Assembly: GCA_964626565.1 (NCBI GenBank)
Contig: CAZVFX010000115.1
Coordinates: 1 to 22,671 of the forward strand
DNA from: CAZVFX01 sp964626565
Lineage (GTDB): Bacteria > Myxococcota_A > UBA9042 > CAIXZC01
Reading direction: 5' to 3'
DNA: 22,671 bases
This document shows positions 7,601-15,920 of the stretch, one piece after another; position 1 is the stretch's first letter; every line of letters begins with the position of its first letter. The translations under genes were made by a program, and so were the position numbers. Below the pieces are notes generated by a model. It made no database searches. It was not told where the DNA came from and worked only from the letters and a program-made list of their open reading frames with translations.

Positions 7601-10541
7601 CGGAGAACACTACTTCATCGATCATTCCGACGAAAACGGAGCCGCCCGCGGCCGCTGCGCCGAGGCGGGTGCCGCTAGCACCGGCGACCGTATCATCCGC
7701 GCCAGCCGCCCCTTCCCGATGACCGTTCAGGTAACACGTCAAAGTCGCACCGTCCCAGGTGGCCGCAACATGCTGCCACTGGTCTTCCAGTGGAGTGCCG
7801 CATAAGGCCACGACCGGCCCCTCGGTGGTATCCATTTCGAACTGCACCGACCCGTCGCCGACGACCACCAGACGGCTGCTGCTCGTCTGACTTTCGTCGT
7901 CCCAGATCCTGCGGCCCGACACGTTCAGCATAATCTTGAACCAGCAACTGACAGTGTACGCTCCGAGCAAACCGTCGGCCACCCCTTCCGGGCCAGCCAG
8001 GTCGATGTGCTGAGTAAACCCGTTGAACTCGAACGCCCCGCCCACGTTACCGAATTTGCCCGGTTGGGAGGTTGGATTACCTACGACATCCCCGTGATTC
8101 TCGTTGTCGCTCAGGTCGTCAGCAGTGCCTCCATCGAGAGTCCAGTAGCCCAGTACAGTGGCGTCCAGCCATCCGTTGGCCAGCGGCACTTCCACCGGCT
8201 GGAAAGTCCGTCGCTGGGCGGGGTCTGTCACCTGGTCCGACAGCGTCACTATGCGGGAAAGGGGCAAAGCCTGGTCCCAGGCCGGACACGCCGCACCCGC
8301 CTGCCCGCCCGCATCATACGTGTACGGGCATCCGTCCAGGGCGTCGATCGCACCGTCGTGATCCCAATCACACACCGGCATATCCAACTGTCCGATGCAG
8401 CCGTCCTCCCCGAAACACTCGTCATCGGCGGTGCACGGGTTGCCATCGTCACACGCACCGTCGAGGGGGTCGAACACACATTCCACCAGAACCGGATCGC
8501 AGTAGTCATCGGTGCATTGGTTGCCGTCATCACAAGCGATCTCCACGTGCTGACACCCTACCCCGTCCACGCACGAGTCGGTGGTGCAAGCGTTGCTGTC
8601 ATCGCACCCGGCAAAGCCGGCACAAATACCATTGTTGCAGGTGGCATCCAGCATGCATGGGTCGGGATCCACACACGGCTGCCCGTCGAGCCCTTCGCAA
8701 GCCCCGTCCCACTGGCAACCACTGCCGTTACAACTCCAGCCGGCTCCACAATCTCCGCACGAACCGCCGCAGGTATCCGGCCCGCATTCTTTCCCCTCGC
8801 ACTGGGGCAGACAGCCGAAACACAGACCGTCCACACATGTGTCGCCCGGGGCACAGTCACCGCACTCACCACCACAGCCGTCGTCTCCACACTCCTTGCC
8901 TTCGCACTCAAGGATGCAGCAGTCAGCATCTACGCAGACCGACCCACCGGGGCAATCCAAGGCCATCGCGGGCCACACTGAGAGGTGCTCGCACGGAGCG
9001 TCCATCAATTCGCAAGTGAGCACCCCGGTTGCGTCATCGTTGCACTTGGTCTCACCTTCCAGGCACTCGCCCTCGGCCGGGCAGCCGCAGTCGCACACAA
9101 ACTCTTCTGTACAGTCGCACAACTGCGAGCAGTCGCCGCACTCGCCACCGCAGCCGTCGTCGCCACACGACTTGCCCACGCAACTATCGGACGGGTCGCA
9201 ACATTCTCCCAGGTGGCACACCATCCACGGTCCGCATTCAGTGCCGTCAGGCGCAGGAGAAAACCCGTATGTCGACTGGATCGGTTCGCACACCTGGCAA
9301 TAGTCAATCCCGTCCGGAGTGCCCTCAAGAACGCACTCCAGTCCCACTACACACTGGCCGGCGGGCGGCTCGTTTTTGCAGGCCCCCTCCTTGCATTCGT
9401 CGACAGTGCAGGAAATCCCGTCATCGCACGAACCGCAAGAGCCGCCGCAACCATCAACACCGCACTCGGCGCCGTCACAGTCGGGGCTGCACACGCATTC
9501 GCCGGCCACGCAGTCGGGGGAATCGGGGGGGCAGGCGTTGGGTTGAGCCGGGTTCCAGATCCACTTGTCGGAGCACTCCGGGCTGAAAACAATACAATCC
9601 TGCCAGGCGTTGCTGTTATCCGCGACACATCGTTTTTCCCCGTCGCTACACTCGCTCTCTTCCGGGCAACCGCATTGGCACGCATTGTCCACGCACTGGC
9701 ATCCGTCGACGCACTCGCCACACGAATTGCCGCATTCATCGTTGCCGCACTGCAACCCTTCGCAGCTCGGGGTACAGCAGGTGAGCTGCTCGGTGCACGC
9801 CTGCGCCTCGCCGCAACAAGCATCGCCGCAAGCTACTCCTTCCTGGCAACCGCACAAGCCGTCGTCCAAGCACTGCAACCCTTCCCCGCACTCACCGCAC
9901 AGGCCGCCACACTGGTCGTCACCGCATTCCTTGTCGGTGCATTTGGGGTCGCAAACACAGTCCCCGTCGAGGCAATCCGGAGTTTCGCCATCACACGTTC
10001 CGCACTCTCCGCCGCATTGGTCGTCACCGCACTCCTTGCCGTCGCACTTCGGATTGCACGTACAGGCCCCTGCCAGACAGTCGGGGTTCTCCACCGAGCA
10101 CACGCCACACACGTCGCCGCAGCCGTCCGGGCCACACTCCTTGTCATCGCAGTCCGGGGCACAACACACACCCTCATCCTCGATGCAAACTGGGGCAGCC
10201 CCGGGGCACACTCCACACTCGCCGCCGCAACCGTCATCTCCACACTCTTTCCCCTCGCAAGCCGGCTGGCAAAGATCCGGCTCTACCTCGTTCACCTCAG
10301 CCGCATCTACAATCTCCACCACGTCGGCGCCGACCTCCTCGGCATCCGCGTCCATGTTCGGGAGTTCCGGATCCGGCTCAACCAGATCCGATTGAACGGC
10401 CGTGCCATCGACTTCGCCACCAGCAACCTCCACCGAATCCAATCCGGGGGACACGTCCCCCGTCGGCGACCAGGGCGCCGGCTTGCTCAAGCAGGCTGAA
10501 AGGCACAAAGCGGCAAAGAGTGTCATCCATATTCTATTCAT
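4665..10541 (-). CDS. Giant Cys-rich, multi-LamG surface lipoprotein
   Basis: This lipoprotein has 1,958 residues. The ATG at 10541 is chosen because it begins a compact signal with lipobox L-S-A-C17; the frame open to 10619 lacks a signal and overlaps the promoter region. An acidic tether leads to a cysteine-rich region (about 92-725) with nine modules of the form C-x-G-K-E-C-G-D-D-G-C-G-G-x-C-G-x-C, and EGF-like C-D-D-G-N-x-C-T-D-D segments. A D-W-D-H-D-G-A-I-D calcium-loop motif ends that region. Then come LamG/concanavalin-like domains at about 790-990, 1045-1250, 1305-1540 and 1720-1948, recognisable by G-Y-W-T-L-D, A-H-W-R-F-N and G-W-W-R-F-D starts and A-W-V cores. Between the last two lie a thrombospondin-3-like D-x-D-G-D-G-V-P stretch (about 1550-1595) and a DUF2341-like domain (about 1615-1718). 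These families bind glycans or mediate adhesion, so a surface adhesin or glycan-binding role is likely but inferred. Confidence 0.9.
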   Translation of the reverse strand: MNRIWMTLFAALCLSACLSKPAPWSPTGDVSPGLDSVEVAGGEVDGTAVQSDLVEPDPELPNMDADAEEVGADVVEIVDAAEVNEVEPDLCQPACEGKECGDDGCGGECGVCPGAAPVCIEDEGVCCAPDCDDKECGPDGCGDVCGVCSVENPDCLAGACTCNPKCDGKECGDDQCGGECGTCDGETPDCLDGDCVCDPKCTDKECGDDQCGGLCGECGEGLQCLDDGLCGCQEGVACGDACCGEAQACTEQLTCCTPSCEGLQCGNDECGNSCGECVDGCQCVDNACQCGCPEESECSDGEKRCVADNSNAWQDCIVFSPECSDKWIWNPAQPNACPPDSPDCVAGECVCSPDCDGAECGVDGCGGSCGSCDDGISCTVDECKEGACKNEPPAGQCVVGLECVLEGTPDGIDYCQVCEPIQSTYGFSPAPDGTECGPWMVCHLGECCDPSDSCVGKSCGDDGCGGECGDCSQLCDCTEEFVCDCGCPAEGECLEGETKCNDDATGVLTCELMDAPCEHLSVWPAMALDCPGGSVCVDADCCILECEGKECGDDGCGGECGDCAPGDTCVDGLCFGCLPQCEGKECGPDTCGGSCGDCGAGWSCNGSGCQWDGACEGLDGQPCVDPDPCMLDATCNNGICAGFAGCDDSNACTTDSCVDGVGCQHVEIACDDGNQCTDDYCDPVLVECVFDPLDGACDDGNPCTADDECFGEDGCIGQLDMPVCDWDHDGAIDALDGCPYTYDAGGQAGAACPAWDQALPLSRIVTLSDQVTDPAQRRTFQPVEVPLANGWLDATVLGYWTLDGGTADDLSDNENHGDVVGNPTSQPGKFGNVGGAFEFNGFTQHIDLAGPEGVADGLLGAYTVSCWFKIMLNVSGRRIWDDESQTSSSRLVVVGDGSVQFEMDTTEGPVVALCGTPLEDQWQHVAATWDGATLTCYLNGHREGAAGADDTVAGASGTRLGAAAAGGSVFVGMIDEVVFSARAWKAEEVAIYHRSALPYATRLLPGAQIDFDDVRVTELPVEDDVEFYARSEVRGVRPNTDSDTPGLVAHWRFNGDTTDLINGFNASLDAGVELVKGRFGEPVGALGFGPGADAAVVGSPPELAFADGSQTIEAWVRMGNPNSGTVYLVDKQHSAISAAYTMAISTNKLYCLFKSSSGVLQFFGETTINDRGWHHVACVLDRTKMMGFAYLDGLLDGEDPIPGGFGSVQHPDPLRFGIGAAGFLLELDEVRIHGAARSADYFYTNTLPVLPVVRLLASTSRGDVDGAYPYHGYTLRWGDPDAQTFVPSVSDPGGGDECPGLLNECAGYVGWWRFDEGRGTAAMDSSSNGNHGLYMDLDDDEAVAAEPQFTGAIDGRAVAFNGIGTHVAVPSSTSLQSPQTGFTVEAHAAPASVWESPAEGFFRSTVAGKCWCENGGDSGSYHLTLYGNEGVGIGNNNIGGGSSDAWFTSPADTFWPTGEWQALRGAFSGDGVKLSVGDTSWDYPPEPPVQCSYESTPLTLGAFHGCCPSPYVGDFVHGSVDSVRIMNRGLYVDEYLRLPLPSWSLGDFAQDADGDGVPEEQTLPLCAGGQTFGCSDNCPDVWNPDQEDFNTVGGGGNACCDESGLGDWEHCMQIDITGTYPVDFTHQIPVDAATAPPGFLSSGGVDFKVVDGWCGVCFAPGSQPTVFPHWLDTNGDAATKYLWFNTGDKVVDSVAVYYTKPGANEVFSKNDLFIRQGGAVQLAYTGELRPDGKFRDTSSHGRHGVAVDGAAADPAGKFGDCINTNGGYVQLPELAFNYGAPSSFSVEAWVKVPNNGERTIASEFGSPFKKGYFYLKNVGGKLKFARYAGEPSMVKYAVTNNYVVPDDIWTYVAATFSSSEGELMRIYVNGSEVSVTKGQEMAPAVADPVVSLVGANEGGQETFNGLLDDVRLHSQKLLPQEITDFYNNMGHTTPAHPYKVLVHKVVAPMPEYAVENVY
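5830..5839 (-). repeat. GGGGACAGACC word, copy inside the giant lipoprotein gene
   Basis: GGGGACAGAC followed by C on the minus strand, which is the coding strand here. It is read in the frame that gives Gly-Gly-Gln-Thr. It is one of seven exact copies of the 10-base core in the window. Confidence 0.6.
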
Positions 10542-10578
10542 AACGATCAACCTAACGTAGGTGCACAACACGCAAGTC

Positions 10579-10607
10579 AGTATACCTCTTGAGGCTACAG
10601 CGAGAAA
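10579..10607 (-). promoter_or_regulatory. Possible promoter for the giant lipoprotein-ATPase unit
   Basis: On the minus strand a good -10 box TATACT (10579-10584) lies about 40 bases before the ATG at 10541. Seventeen bases further upstream the -35 position reads TTTCTC, a poor match. The promoter may rely on an activator or use another sigma factor. Confidence 0.35.
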
Positions 10608-10612
10608 CCCCT

Positions 10613-10640
10613 TTGTCACCCGTCAAGGGTGGTCTACAAT
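10613..10640 (+). promoter_or_regulatory. Sigma-70-like promoter for the phosphodiesterase-kinase operon
   Basis: TTGTCA (10613-10618), a 16-base spacer and TACAAT (10635-10640) lie ahead of the GTG start at 10681. An imperfect inverted repeat (ACCCCTTTG ... CAAGGGT, roughly 10608-10630) overlaps the -35 box and could be an operator, but it is weak. Confidence 0.6.
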
Positions 10641-10680
10641 GCGGTGGTCCGACTTCATGGACGGTGAGGGGAGGTTTCGC

Positions 10681-12561
10681 GTGTCCAGACTTAGGCGACT
10701 GTCTACGGTTTTGCTCCTGCTGGCGGCCACAGCATGCTCCACCGGAACCGGTGACAAGCCTGGCGAAGTCAGCGGGGACGTTGCCACCGAACTCCCGCCC
10801 GTCGACCAGTCTGCGCAAGAGCTGTTGGACATCCCCGACACCTTCGACACATTTTCAAGCGACAGCCCTGAACTCGACGCGTCCGCCATCGACGACAAAC
10901 CGGAAGGTCTGTCCCCCCCCGACGCGGTCGAAACGGAATCGGATACCCAGGCCCCGGTCTGCCTCCTGCCTCCACCGAAAGGAGAATATACGGGGACAGA
11001 CCCTGCCGTTTACTTCGAAGAGCAGGGAGTTACCGAGCTGGAAATGGCGGCTTTCGAGACCATGTCCGACGCCCTCCTGGCTGACCAGAGCATCTACTTC
11101 GTCACCACCTACCTTGCCGATGAGGAGGCCTACCTCATAAAGTCACAAGTGGGAACAATCAAGTTCACTCGGCACTTCACGGCGGAGGGACCCCAATTCG
11201 AGGTGGTCGAACAAACGGGGACAGACCCCTTCTCATGCCGGGACGCGTCCGGCTACAACAACTACGAAGATGAACTGAAAGCAGGCGAGAATCCCCTGGG
11301 GACAGACTACACGGATCTGGGCTACGAACCTGACGACCCCCGGGTCGGTTTCATCGAGCCTGGAGACCACTGTTTTCCTTCCCCGCTGCTACGCCTGGCC
11401 CAACTCTACGATTCTCCCAACGCACCCGACTTCCACTACGGCATGACTCCCTTCGGAGTGGGTTCGGGCGGCAGCCACGGAGCGCTTGACGTACTCCAGG
11501 CTCGGGTGCCGCTGGTGATTTCCGGAACCGGGATCAAAAACGGAATAGACGAGAGCGCCGAGCCGATGCAGGTGGACATTGCGCCCACAGCACTCTACAT
11601 GATGGGAGCGCTGCCGAGCGAGGGTCGTAAACACGGTGTCGACCATTCCGCCACCTGGCTCAAGTGGCAGGATGGCAACCCTATCTCTCATGTGCTCGAG
11701 GACGGTTGTGTCCAGCCTTACCCCTACGTCTTCATCTTTCTTTTCGACGGCCTGGCATCCAACGAGTTGGTCCACCTGTTTGAGGAAGAAGGCAACGTCC
11801 TGCCCGCGTTCAACGAGATCATGAGCAACGGCACCGTCTTTCGTAACGGTGCGCTCGCCGGCTTTCCCACCGTTTCGGTCCCCGGGCATTTGAGCGTGGG
11901 CACGGGAATGTTCCAGGGGCATCACTTCTTCATCAACAACGGGTTCTATTATCGCAGCGAGGACCGGCTGCTCTCCCCCGGGGACATCATTGCCCAGGCC
12001 CAGGAGTACGCGGCCAACCCTCAGCAGGCCCTCGACCTGTTCGATTTCATTTTCAACCCGGAAGGAGAGACCCTCTTCGAAGCTGCCCATCGCCATTTCG
12101 GAGACGCAGTCTACGCCGCGTCCGTCAACGAACTGACCCTTCGCGGAGCAGACTACACGATCGTCGATCTGGCCGGAATGGTCGATATCCGGGAGGACTA
12201 CTTCGAACTGGCCGACATGATGTCCATGCCCCAGCTACTCGCCATCATCGACGAACATGCTGCGAGCAAGTCGATTCTCGCGTTCACCTCCCTCTACCAG
12301 ACCGATCACATCGGCGAGGCCTACGGCCCCCATAGCGACCAGTTGCGAGCCAAGTTGATTGAGTTGGACGCCTACCTCCAGAAGTTCCTGGATCGGCTGG
12401 ACACTGTGGGAATCCGGGACCAGAGCCTCATCGTGCTAACCGCGGATCACGGTATGGAACTGCAGGACAAGAACCGCACCGGCAACTGGGGAGCGGCACT
12501 CCAGTCCGCCGGGTATGAGTACCTGGACCCCGACGGCTTCGGCTGCGTGTACCTGAAATAG
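10681..12561 (+). CDS. Lipoprotein phosphodiesterase, alkaline phosphatase superfamily (possibly circularly permuted)
   Basis: This protein has 626 residues. The GTG start has GGGGAGG 6 bases upstream, and a lipoprotein signal follows with A-T-A-C19. The second half matches type I phosphodiesterase/nucleotide pyrophosphatase proteins: metal Asp in F-L-F-D-G-L (D356), the nucleophile loop F-P-T-V-S-V-P-G-H (T397), T-D-H-I-G-E-A-Y-G-P (D542) and T-A-D-H-G-M (D589, H590). It stops 36 residues after that motif, so the usual C-terminal part with the last His ligand is missing there. A block of that type appears at about residues 255-330 instead: G-S-H-G (H266), then V-P-L-V-I-S-G-T-G-I-K and V-D-I-A-P-T-A-L-Y. 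The likely role is hydrolysis of a phosphodiester or phosphomonoester outside the cytoplasm; the substrate is unknown. The usual G-H of the D-x-x-G-H motif reads G-E (E546). It is co-transcribed with the downstream kinase. Confidence 0.87.
   Translation: MSRLRRLSTVLLLLAATACSTGTGDKPGEVSGDVATELPPVDQSAQELLDIPDTFDTFSSDSPELDASAIDDKPEGLSPPDAVETESDTQAPVCLLPPPKGEYTGTDPAVYFEEQGVTELEMAAFETMSDALLADQSIYFVTTYLADEEAYLIKSQVGTIKFTRHFTAEGPQFEVVEQTGTDPFSCRDASGYNNYEDELKAGENPLGTDYTDLGYEPDDPRVGFIEPGDHCFPSPLLRLAQLYDSPNAPDFHYGMTPFGVGSGGSHGALDVLQARVPLVISGTGIKNGIDESAEPMQVDIAPTALYMMGALPSEGRKHGVDHSATWLKWQDGNPISHVLEDGCVQPYPYVFIFLFDGLASNELVHLFEEEGNVLPAFNEIMSNGTVFRNGALAGFPTVSVPGHLSVGTGMFQGHHFFINNGFYYRSEDRLLSPGDIIAQAQEYAANPQQALDLFDFIFNPEGETLFEAAHRHFGDAVYAASVNELTLRGADYTIVDLAGMVDIREDYFELADMMSMPQLLAIIDEHAASKSILAFTSLYQTDHIGEAYGPHSDQLRAKLIELDAYLQKFLDRLDTVGIRDQSLIVLTADHGMELQDKNRTGNWGAALQSAGYEYLDPDGFGCVYLK
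10907..11307. repeat. Cluster of four GGGGACAGAC words in the phosphodiesterase gene
   Basis: Exact copies of the 10-base core lie at 10907-10916 (minus orientation), 10992-11001, 11217-11226 and 11298-11307 (plus). Three encode Gly-Thr-Asp through the codons GGG-ACA-GAC. The inverted copy encodes Leu-Ser-Pro in another frame. The copy at 11217 extends to GGGGACAGACCCC, a small potential hairpin. Confidence 0.6.
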
Positions 12562-12575
12562 GCCGGGAGTTTCCA

Positions 12576-15500
12576 ATGACCGACAACAGCTCCGATGGCG
12601 GATACCGGGACGATGACCTGGACACACTCATCGATGCCACCCTGGACGCAGGGCCGATAACCAGCGATAAGTTCGAAATTATCGGCAGGGAATGCCCCGG
12701 GCGCTACACCTACCCCGGCGGCGATCCCGAAACCTCGGAAATAGGAAGGGGCGGAATGGGACGGGTCCTGGTCTCGGTGGATACCCACCTGGGCAGAGAG
12801 ATCGCGACCAAGGAACTGTTGCCGGGCATGGCCGACCTGACTGACGCACCCGGCTCATCGCCCTTCACGCCGGCTTCAGCACCGTACGTAGGCCGTTTCC
12901 TGCGTGAGGCTCGAGTGACGGGCCAGTTGGAGCATCCCAACATCGTCCCGGTTTACGATCTGGGCAGGCGAGAGAACGGGTCACTCTACTACACCATGAA
13001 GCTGGTGCGGGGGCGCACCCTGGCCGAAGCGCTTGATGATTGCGACTCGCTGGCCGACCGCCTGCGACTGCTCTCCCGCTACGTCGACCTGTGCCAGGCC
13101 ATCGCGTACGCACACTCCAGAGGAGTCATCCACCGTGACATCAAAGCTGAGAATGTCATGGTCGGAGAATTCGGCGAAACCGTGGTGCTCGATTGGGGGC
13201 TGGCCAAGGTCAAGGGGAAGGAGGATCTACGAGGGTCGGAAATCGAGCGCGGCGTGCGCCTGTTCGAAGAAGCCGCGGCGGGACGCACCATGGCGGGTGT
13301 GGCCATGGGCACACCTGCGTACATGAGTCCGGAACAGGCCGCCGGCTCCATCGACGAAATCGACGAGCGGTCCGACGTGTGGTCGCTGGGGGCAGTGCTC
13401 TACGAGATATTGTGCGGCCAGTTGCCCTTCGGAGGGACGAATCCCTACGACGTTATTGCCCAGGTACGCACCGCCAAGATCGTTCCGCCCAGAGAAAGGG
13501 ACGAGGCGATACCGCCCGAACTGGCATCCATCTGCAGCAAGACCCTGACGAGAGACAAAAGAACACGCTACCAGACCGCGGGCGAACTGGCCCGCGACGT
13601 CGAGGCTTTCCAGACCGGCGGCAGAGTCGGTGCCTATGAGTACAGTTCCTGGGAGCTGGTCAAACGACTGGCGGTGCGAAACAAGTCGCTTTCGGCTCTC
13701 GCCGCGGTCCTCATCCTGGTACTCGTGGTGGGCTCAGCCGTAATCTACGACGCCTACCGCACGGCCGAGGCAAGCCGGGCGCGGGCTGAAACTGCCAGAG
13801 TGGCCGAGGCCGCGGCCCGTCTCACCGCTGAACAGAACGAAATGGTCGGCTCCCTCAATCTGGCCGCCGCATACCTGGAGAAGGCAGCACGGCTTCTGGA
13901 GTCCCGAGAATACGCTGCGGCCCGTCTGTTGGCTGCAGCCGGGCTCCAACGCAATCCGTTGGTGAGGCAGGGGCAGGGCCTTCTGGACAGCGCCGACGAC
14001 GTCGCTGCGGCTACGGCCCAGAACGTGGCGTTGCGCTCCATAGTCTATCGGGTCGATGTCAGCAACGTCGTGTCCCACGCAGCCACCCTTCCCGGACTCA
14101 CCGGCAGGGTCCGAAACATCGCGGTTTCGGCAGACGGCAGATTCGTGGCCGCAGGCGGAGACCTCAAGGTCGGAGTGTGGAGTTTCCCGGAGGGCCGTGA
14201 AGTGGCATTGCTGGGGCCCAACATCGGAGCGGCCTACGGCATCGCGTTCAGCCCCGAGACCAGGACTGTGGCAGCCTGTGGCGGAGCGTCTAAACTCCGG
14301 GTATGGAGAATCGCAGACAAAAAACTGGTTTTCGAGACTCCCCTCGACGCCAATCTCTGCCGCTGGGTGGGGTACATCGGCGACGAGAATACGCTGGTCA
14401 CCGTTCACGACGACGGCAGCGTGCGCCGCCACATTCTGGGGAGCGACAGGGGACCCGAGACTATCACCAAGTTCCCCGATCCGGCCTATGCCGCGGCCTT
14501 GTCACCCGACCGTTCATCGTTGGCCGTCGCGAGACACGATGGGTCGATTTCGCTAGTGGCCCTCGAGGGCGCCCCGGAAGTCAGAACGCTGCCCGCCCAC
14601 CCGGGGCACGCCTGGGCGGTTTCGTTCTCCCCGGATGGAAAGATGCTTGCATCAGCCGACTCCGAAGGTGTTGTGAGGCTGTGGAGAGTCGCCGGCTGGG
14701 AGTCCGTGGGTACCCTTGATGGACATCAGGGTACCGTCTGGTCGTTGGCCTTCTCCGCTGACGGAGCCAGGCTGTTCTCCGCCAGTGCGGATCACCGCCT
14801 CTCCATCTGGGACGTCAGGCGCCAGGAACTCGTCGCCGCGGTCACGGGTCACGAAGGGCTTCCCATTTCGGTCGGTACCGGCCCCGGGGGAACCCACATG
14901 GTTTCAGGTGGCAGCGACGGCCTCGTTCGCATCTGGCGGCTCGAAGAACGAGGAGACGCAAATCAGGTTGGGGTGCACCGGGACGATGTCTTCTCTCTCG
15001 CCTTCTCCCCCGACGGCCGCTCGCTGGCATCTGCAGGCAACGAAAACACCATTCGCGTTTGGGACGTGCCCGGGGGAGCCGCACCCACTGACCTCGTTGG
15101 CCACAGCGCCAGAATCTGGAACCTGTCATATTCCCCGGACGGCCGATACCTGGCCTCCGCCGGGTGGGATGGAACCGTCAGGGTGTGGGCCCGGGAAGAC
15201 TACCGGGCAGTGGAAACCGTTACGACCGGGGCGCCCACTGCGCTTTCAGTCGCTTTCTCAGCCGACTCCGCCTTGCTGGCCACGGGATGGTCAAGGGGGA
15301 TAATCAGCCTGCGCAGCACGGACGACTGGTCAGAGACCACCAGGCTCAACACAACCTACGGGTCGGTTTTCGGACTGGCCCTGTCGCCCGACGCTAAGCT
15401 GCTGGCAGCCGGGGGCCACGGCAACGTCATCGACATCTGGGATCTGGAGTCCGGTCGATCGCTAAGAGCCCTGTCCGGGCACCGAGACCTGGTGCACTGC

Positions 15501-15920
15501 CTGTCATTCTCCCCCGATGGCCGTCACCTGCTCTCATCCAGCAAAGACCACTCTGTGCGCGTGTGGAATGTTCAGAGTGGAGAACAGGTGCGTCACCTCG
15601 CCGGGCACCGGGAGTGGGTCAACACCATAGCCTACTCCCCGGACGGCGCGCTGGTGCTTTCCGGCAGCGACGACAACTCGGCGCGGCTGTGGGACGCGGA
15701 CAGCGGCCGGACCCTCCTCGACCTGAGAGTCTCCAACCAGGTGGTCGGGCTCGCTTTCTCACCCACGGGCAAGCAATTCGCCATCGCGGATGGACGCCAG
15801 ATCTGGGTCTACCCTCTGCAACTCCGCGCCCTGGAACAAGACCCTGACGCGGTGTTCAATCTGGCCCTTGAAGAAACGGGGATGGAATTGGATGGACTGG
15901 GGCTCCGGCCCAGATGGTAG
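12576..15920 (+). CDS. Membrane Ser/Thr protein kinase with 14 WD40 repeats
   Basis: This is a 1,114-residue PknB-like kinase. The ATG has GGGAG 6 bases upstream and starts 14 bases after the phosphodiesterase stop. Kinase motifs in order: Gly loop E-I-G-R-G-G-M-G-R-V (55-64), ATP lysine K79 in A-T-K-E-L, catalytic loop H-R-D-I-K-A-E-N (D188, N193), D-W-G-L-A-K (D206) in place of DFG, and M-S-P-E-Q-A (E253). All catalytic residues are present, so it should be active. A single transmembrane segment spans about 372-394, followed by an Ala/Glu/Arg-rich helix (about 395-440), probably coiled coil. Residues about 505-1090 hold 14 WD40 units (core F-S-P-D-G-R-x-L-A-S, then V-x-V-W), enough for two seven-bladed propellers. 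The topology puts the kinase in the cytoplasm and the propellers outside it, as a sensor or docking platform. The signal and substrate are unknown. Confidence 0.95.
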   Translation: MTDNSSDGGYRDDDLDTLIDATLDAGPITSDKFEIIGRECPGRYTYPGGDPETSEIGRGGMGRVLVSVDTHLGREIATKELLPGMADLTDAPGSSPFTPASAPYVGRFLREARVTGQLEHPNIVPVYDLGRRENGSLYYTMKLVRGRTLAEALDDCDSLADRLRLLSRYVDLCQAIAYAHSRGVIHRDIKAENVMVGEFGETVVLDWGLAKVKGKEDLRGSEIERGVRLFEEAAAGRTMAGVAMGTPAYMSPEQAAGSIDEIDERSDVWSLGAVLYEILCGQLPFGGTNPYDVIAQVRTAKIVPPRERDEAIPPELASICSKTLTRDKRTRYQTAGELARDVEAFQTGGRVGAYEYSSWELVKRLAVRNKSLSALAAVLILVLVVGSAVIYDAYRTAEASRARAETARVAEAAARLTAEQNEMVGSLNLAAAYLEKAARLLESREYAAARLLAAAGLQRNPLVRQGQGLLDSADDVAAATAQNVALRSIVYRVDVSNVVSHAATLPGLTGRVRNIAVSADGRFVAAGGDLKVGVWSFPEGREVALLGPNIGAAYGIAFSPETRTVAACGGASKLRVWRIADKKLVFETPLDANLCRWVGYIGDENTLVTVHDDGSVRRHILGSDRGPETITKFPDPAYAAALSPDRSSLAVARHDGSISLVALEGAPEVRTLPAHPGHAWAVSFSPDGKMLASADSEGVVRLWRVAGWESVGTLDGHQGTVWSLAFSADGARLFSASADHRLSIWDVRRQELVAAVTGHEGLPISVGTGPGGTHMVSGGSDGLVRIWRLEERGDANQVGVHRDDVFSLAFSPDGRSLASAGNENTIRVWDVPGGAAPTDLVGHSARIWNLSYSPDGRYLASAGWDGTVRVWAREDYRAVETVTTGAPTALSVAFSADSALLATGWSRGIISLRSTDDWSETTRLNTTYGSVFGLALSPDAKLLAAGGHGNVIDIWDLESGRSLRALSGHRDLVHCLSFSPDGRHLLSSSKDHSVRVWNVQSGEQVRHLAGHREWVNTIAYSPDGALVLSGSDDNSARLWDADSGRTLLDLRVSNQVVGLAFSPTGKQFAIADGRQIWVYPLQLRALEQDPDAVFNLALEETGMELDGLGLRPRW

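Noticed and set aside
8350..10265. Regularly spaced repeats that could suggest a CRISPR array
   Set aside because: The regularity comes from protein-level cysteine modules in an intact frame; the DNA copies are diverged, differ in spacing and have no constant repeat.
8985..10499. A 504-codon open frame on the plus strand, with further long frames at 8007-8981 and 9565-10395
   Set aside because: They lie opposite the cysteine-rich part of the giant lipoprotein gene. Repeated Cys/Gly/Asp codons on the minus strand leave the complement free of stops; the products are low-complexity, have no family resemblance and no ribosome-binding site was seen.
13191..13199. DWG in place of DFG as a sign of a pseudokinase
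   Set aside because: The metal Asp is kept, the other catalytic residues (K79, D188, N193, E253) are present, and DWG is common in kinases of this type in large-genome bacteria.
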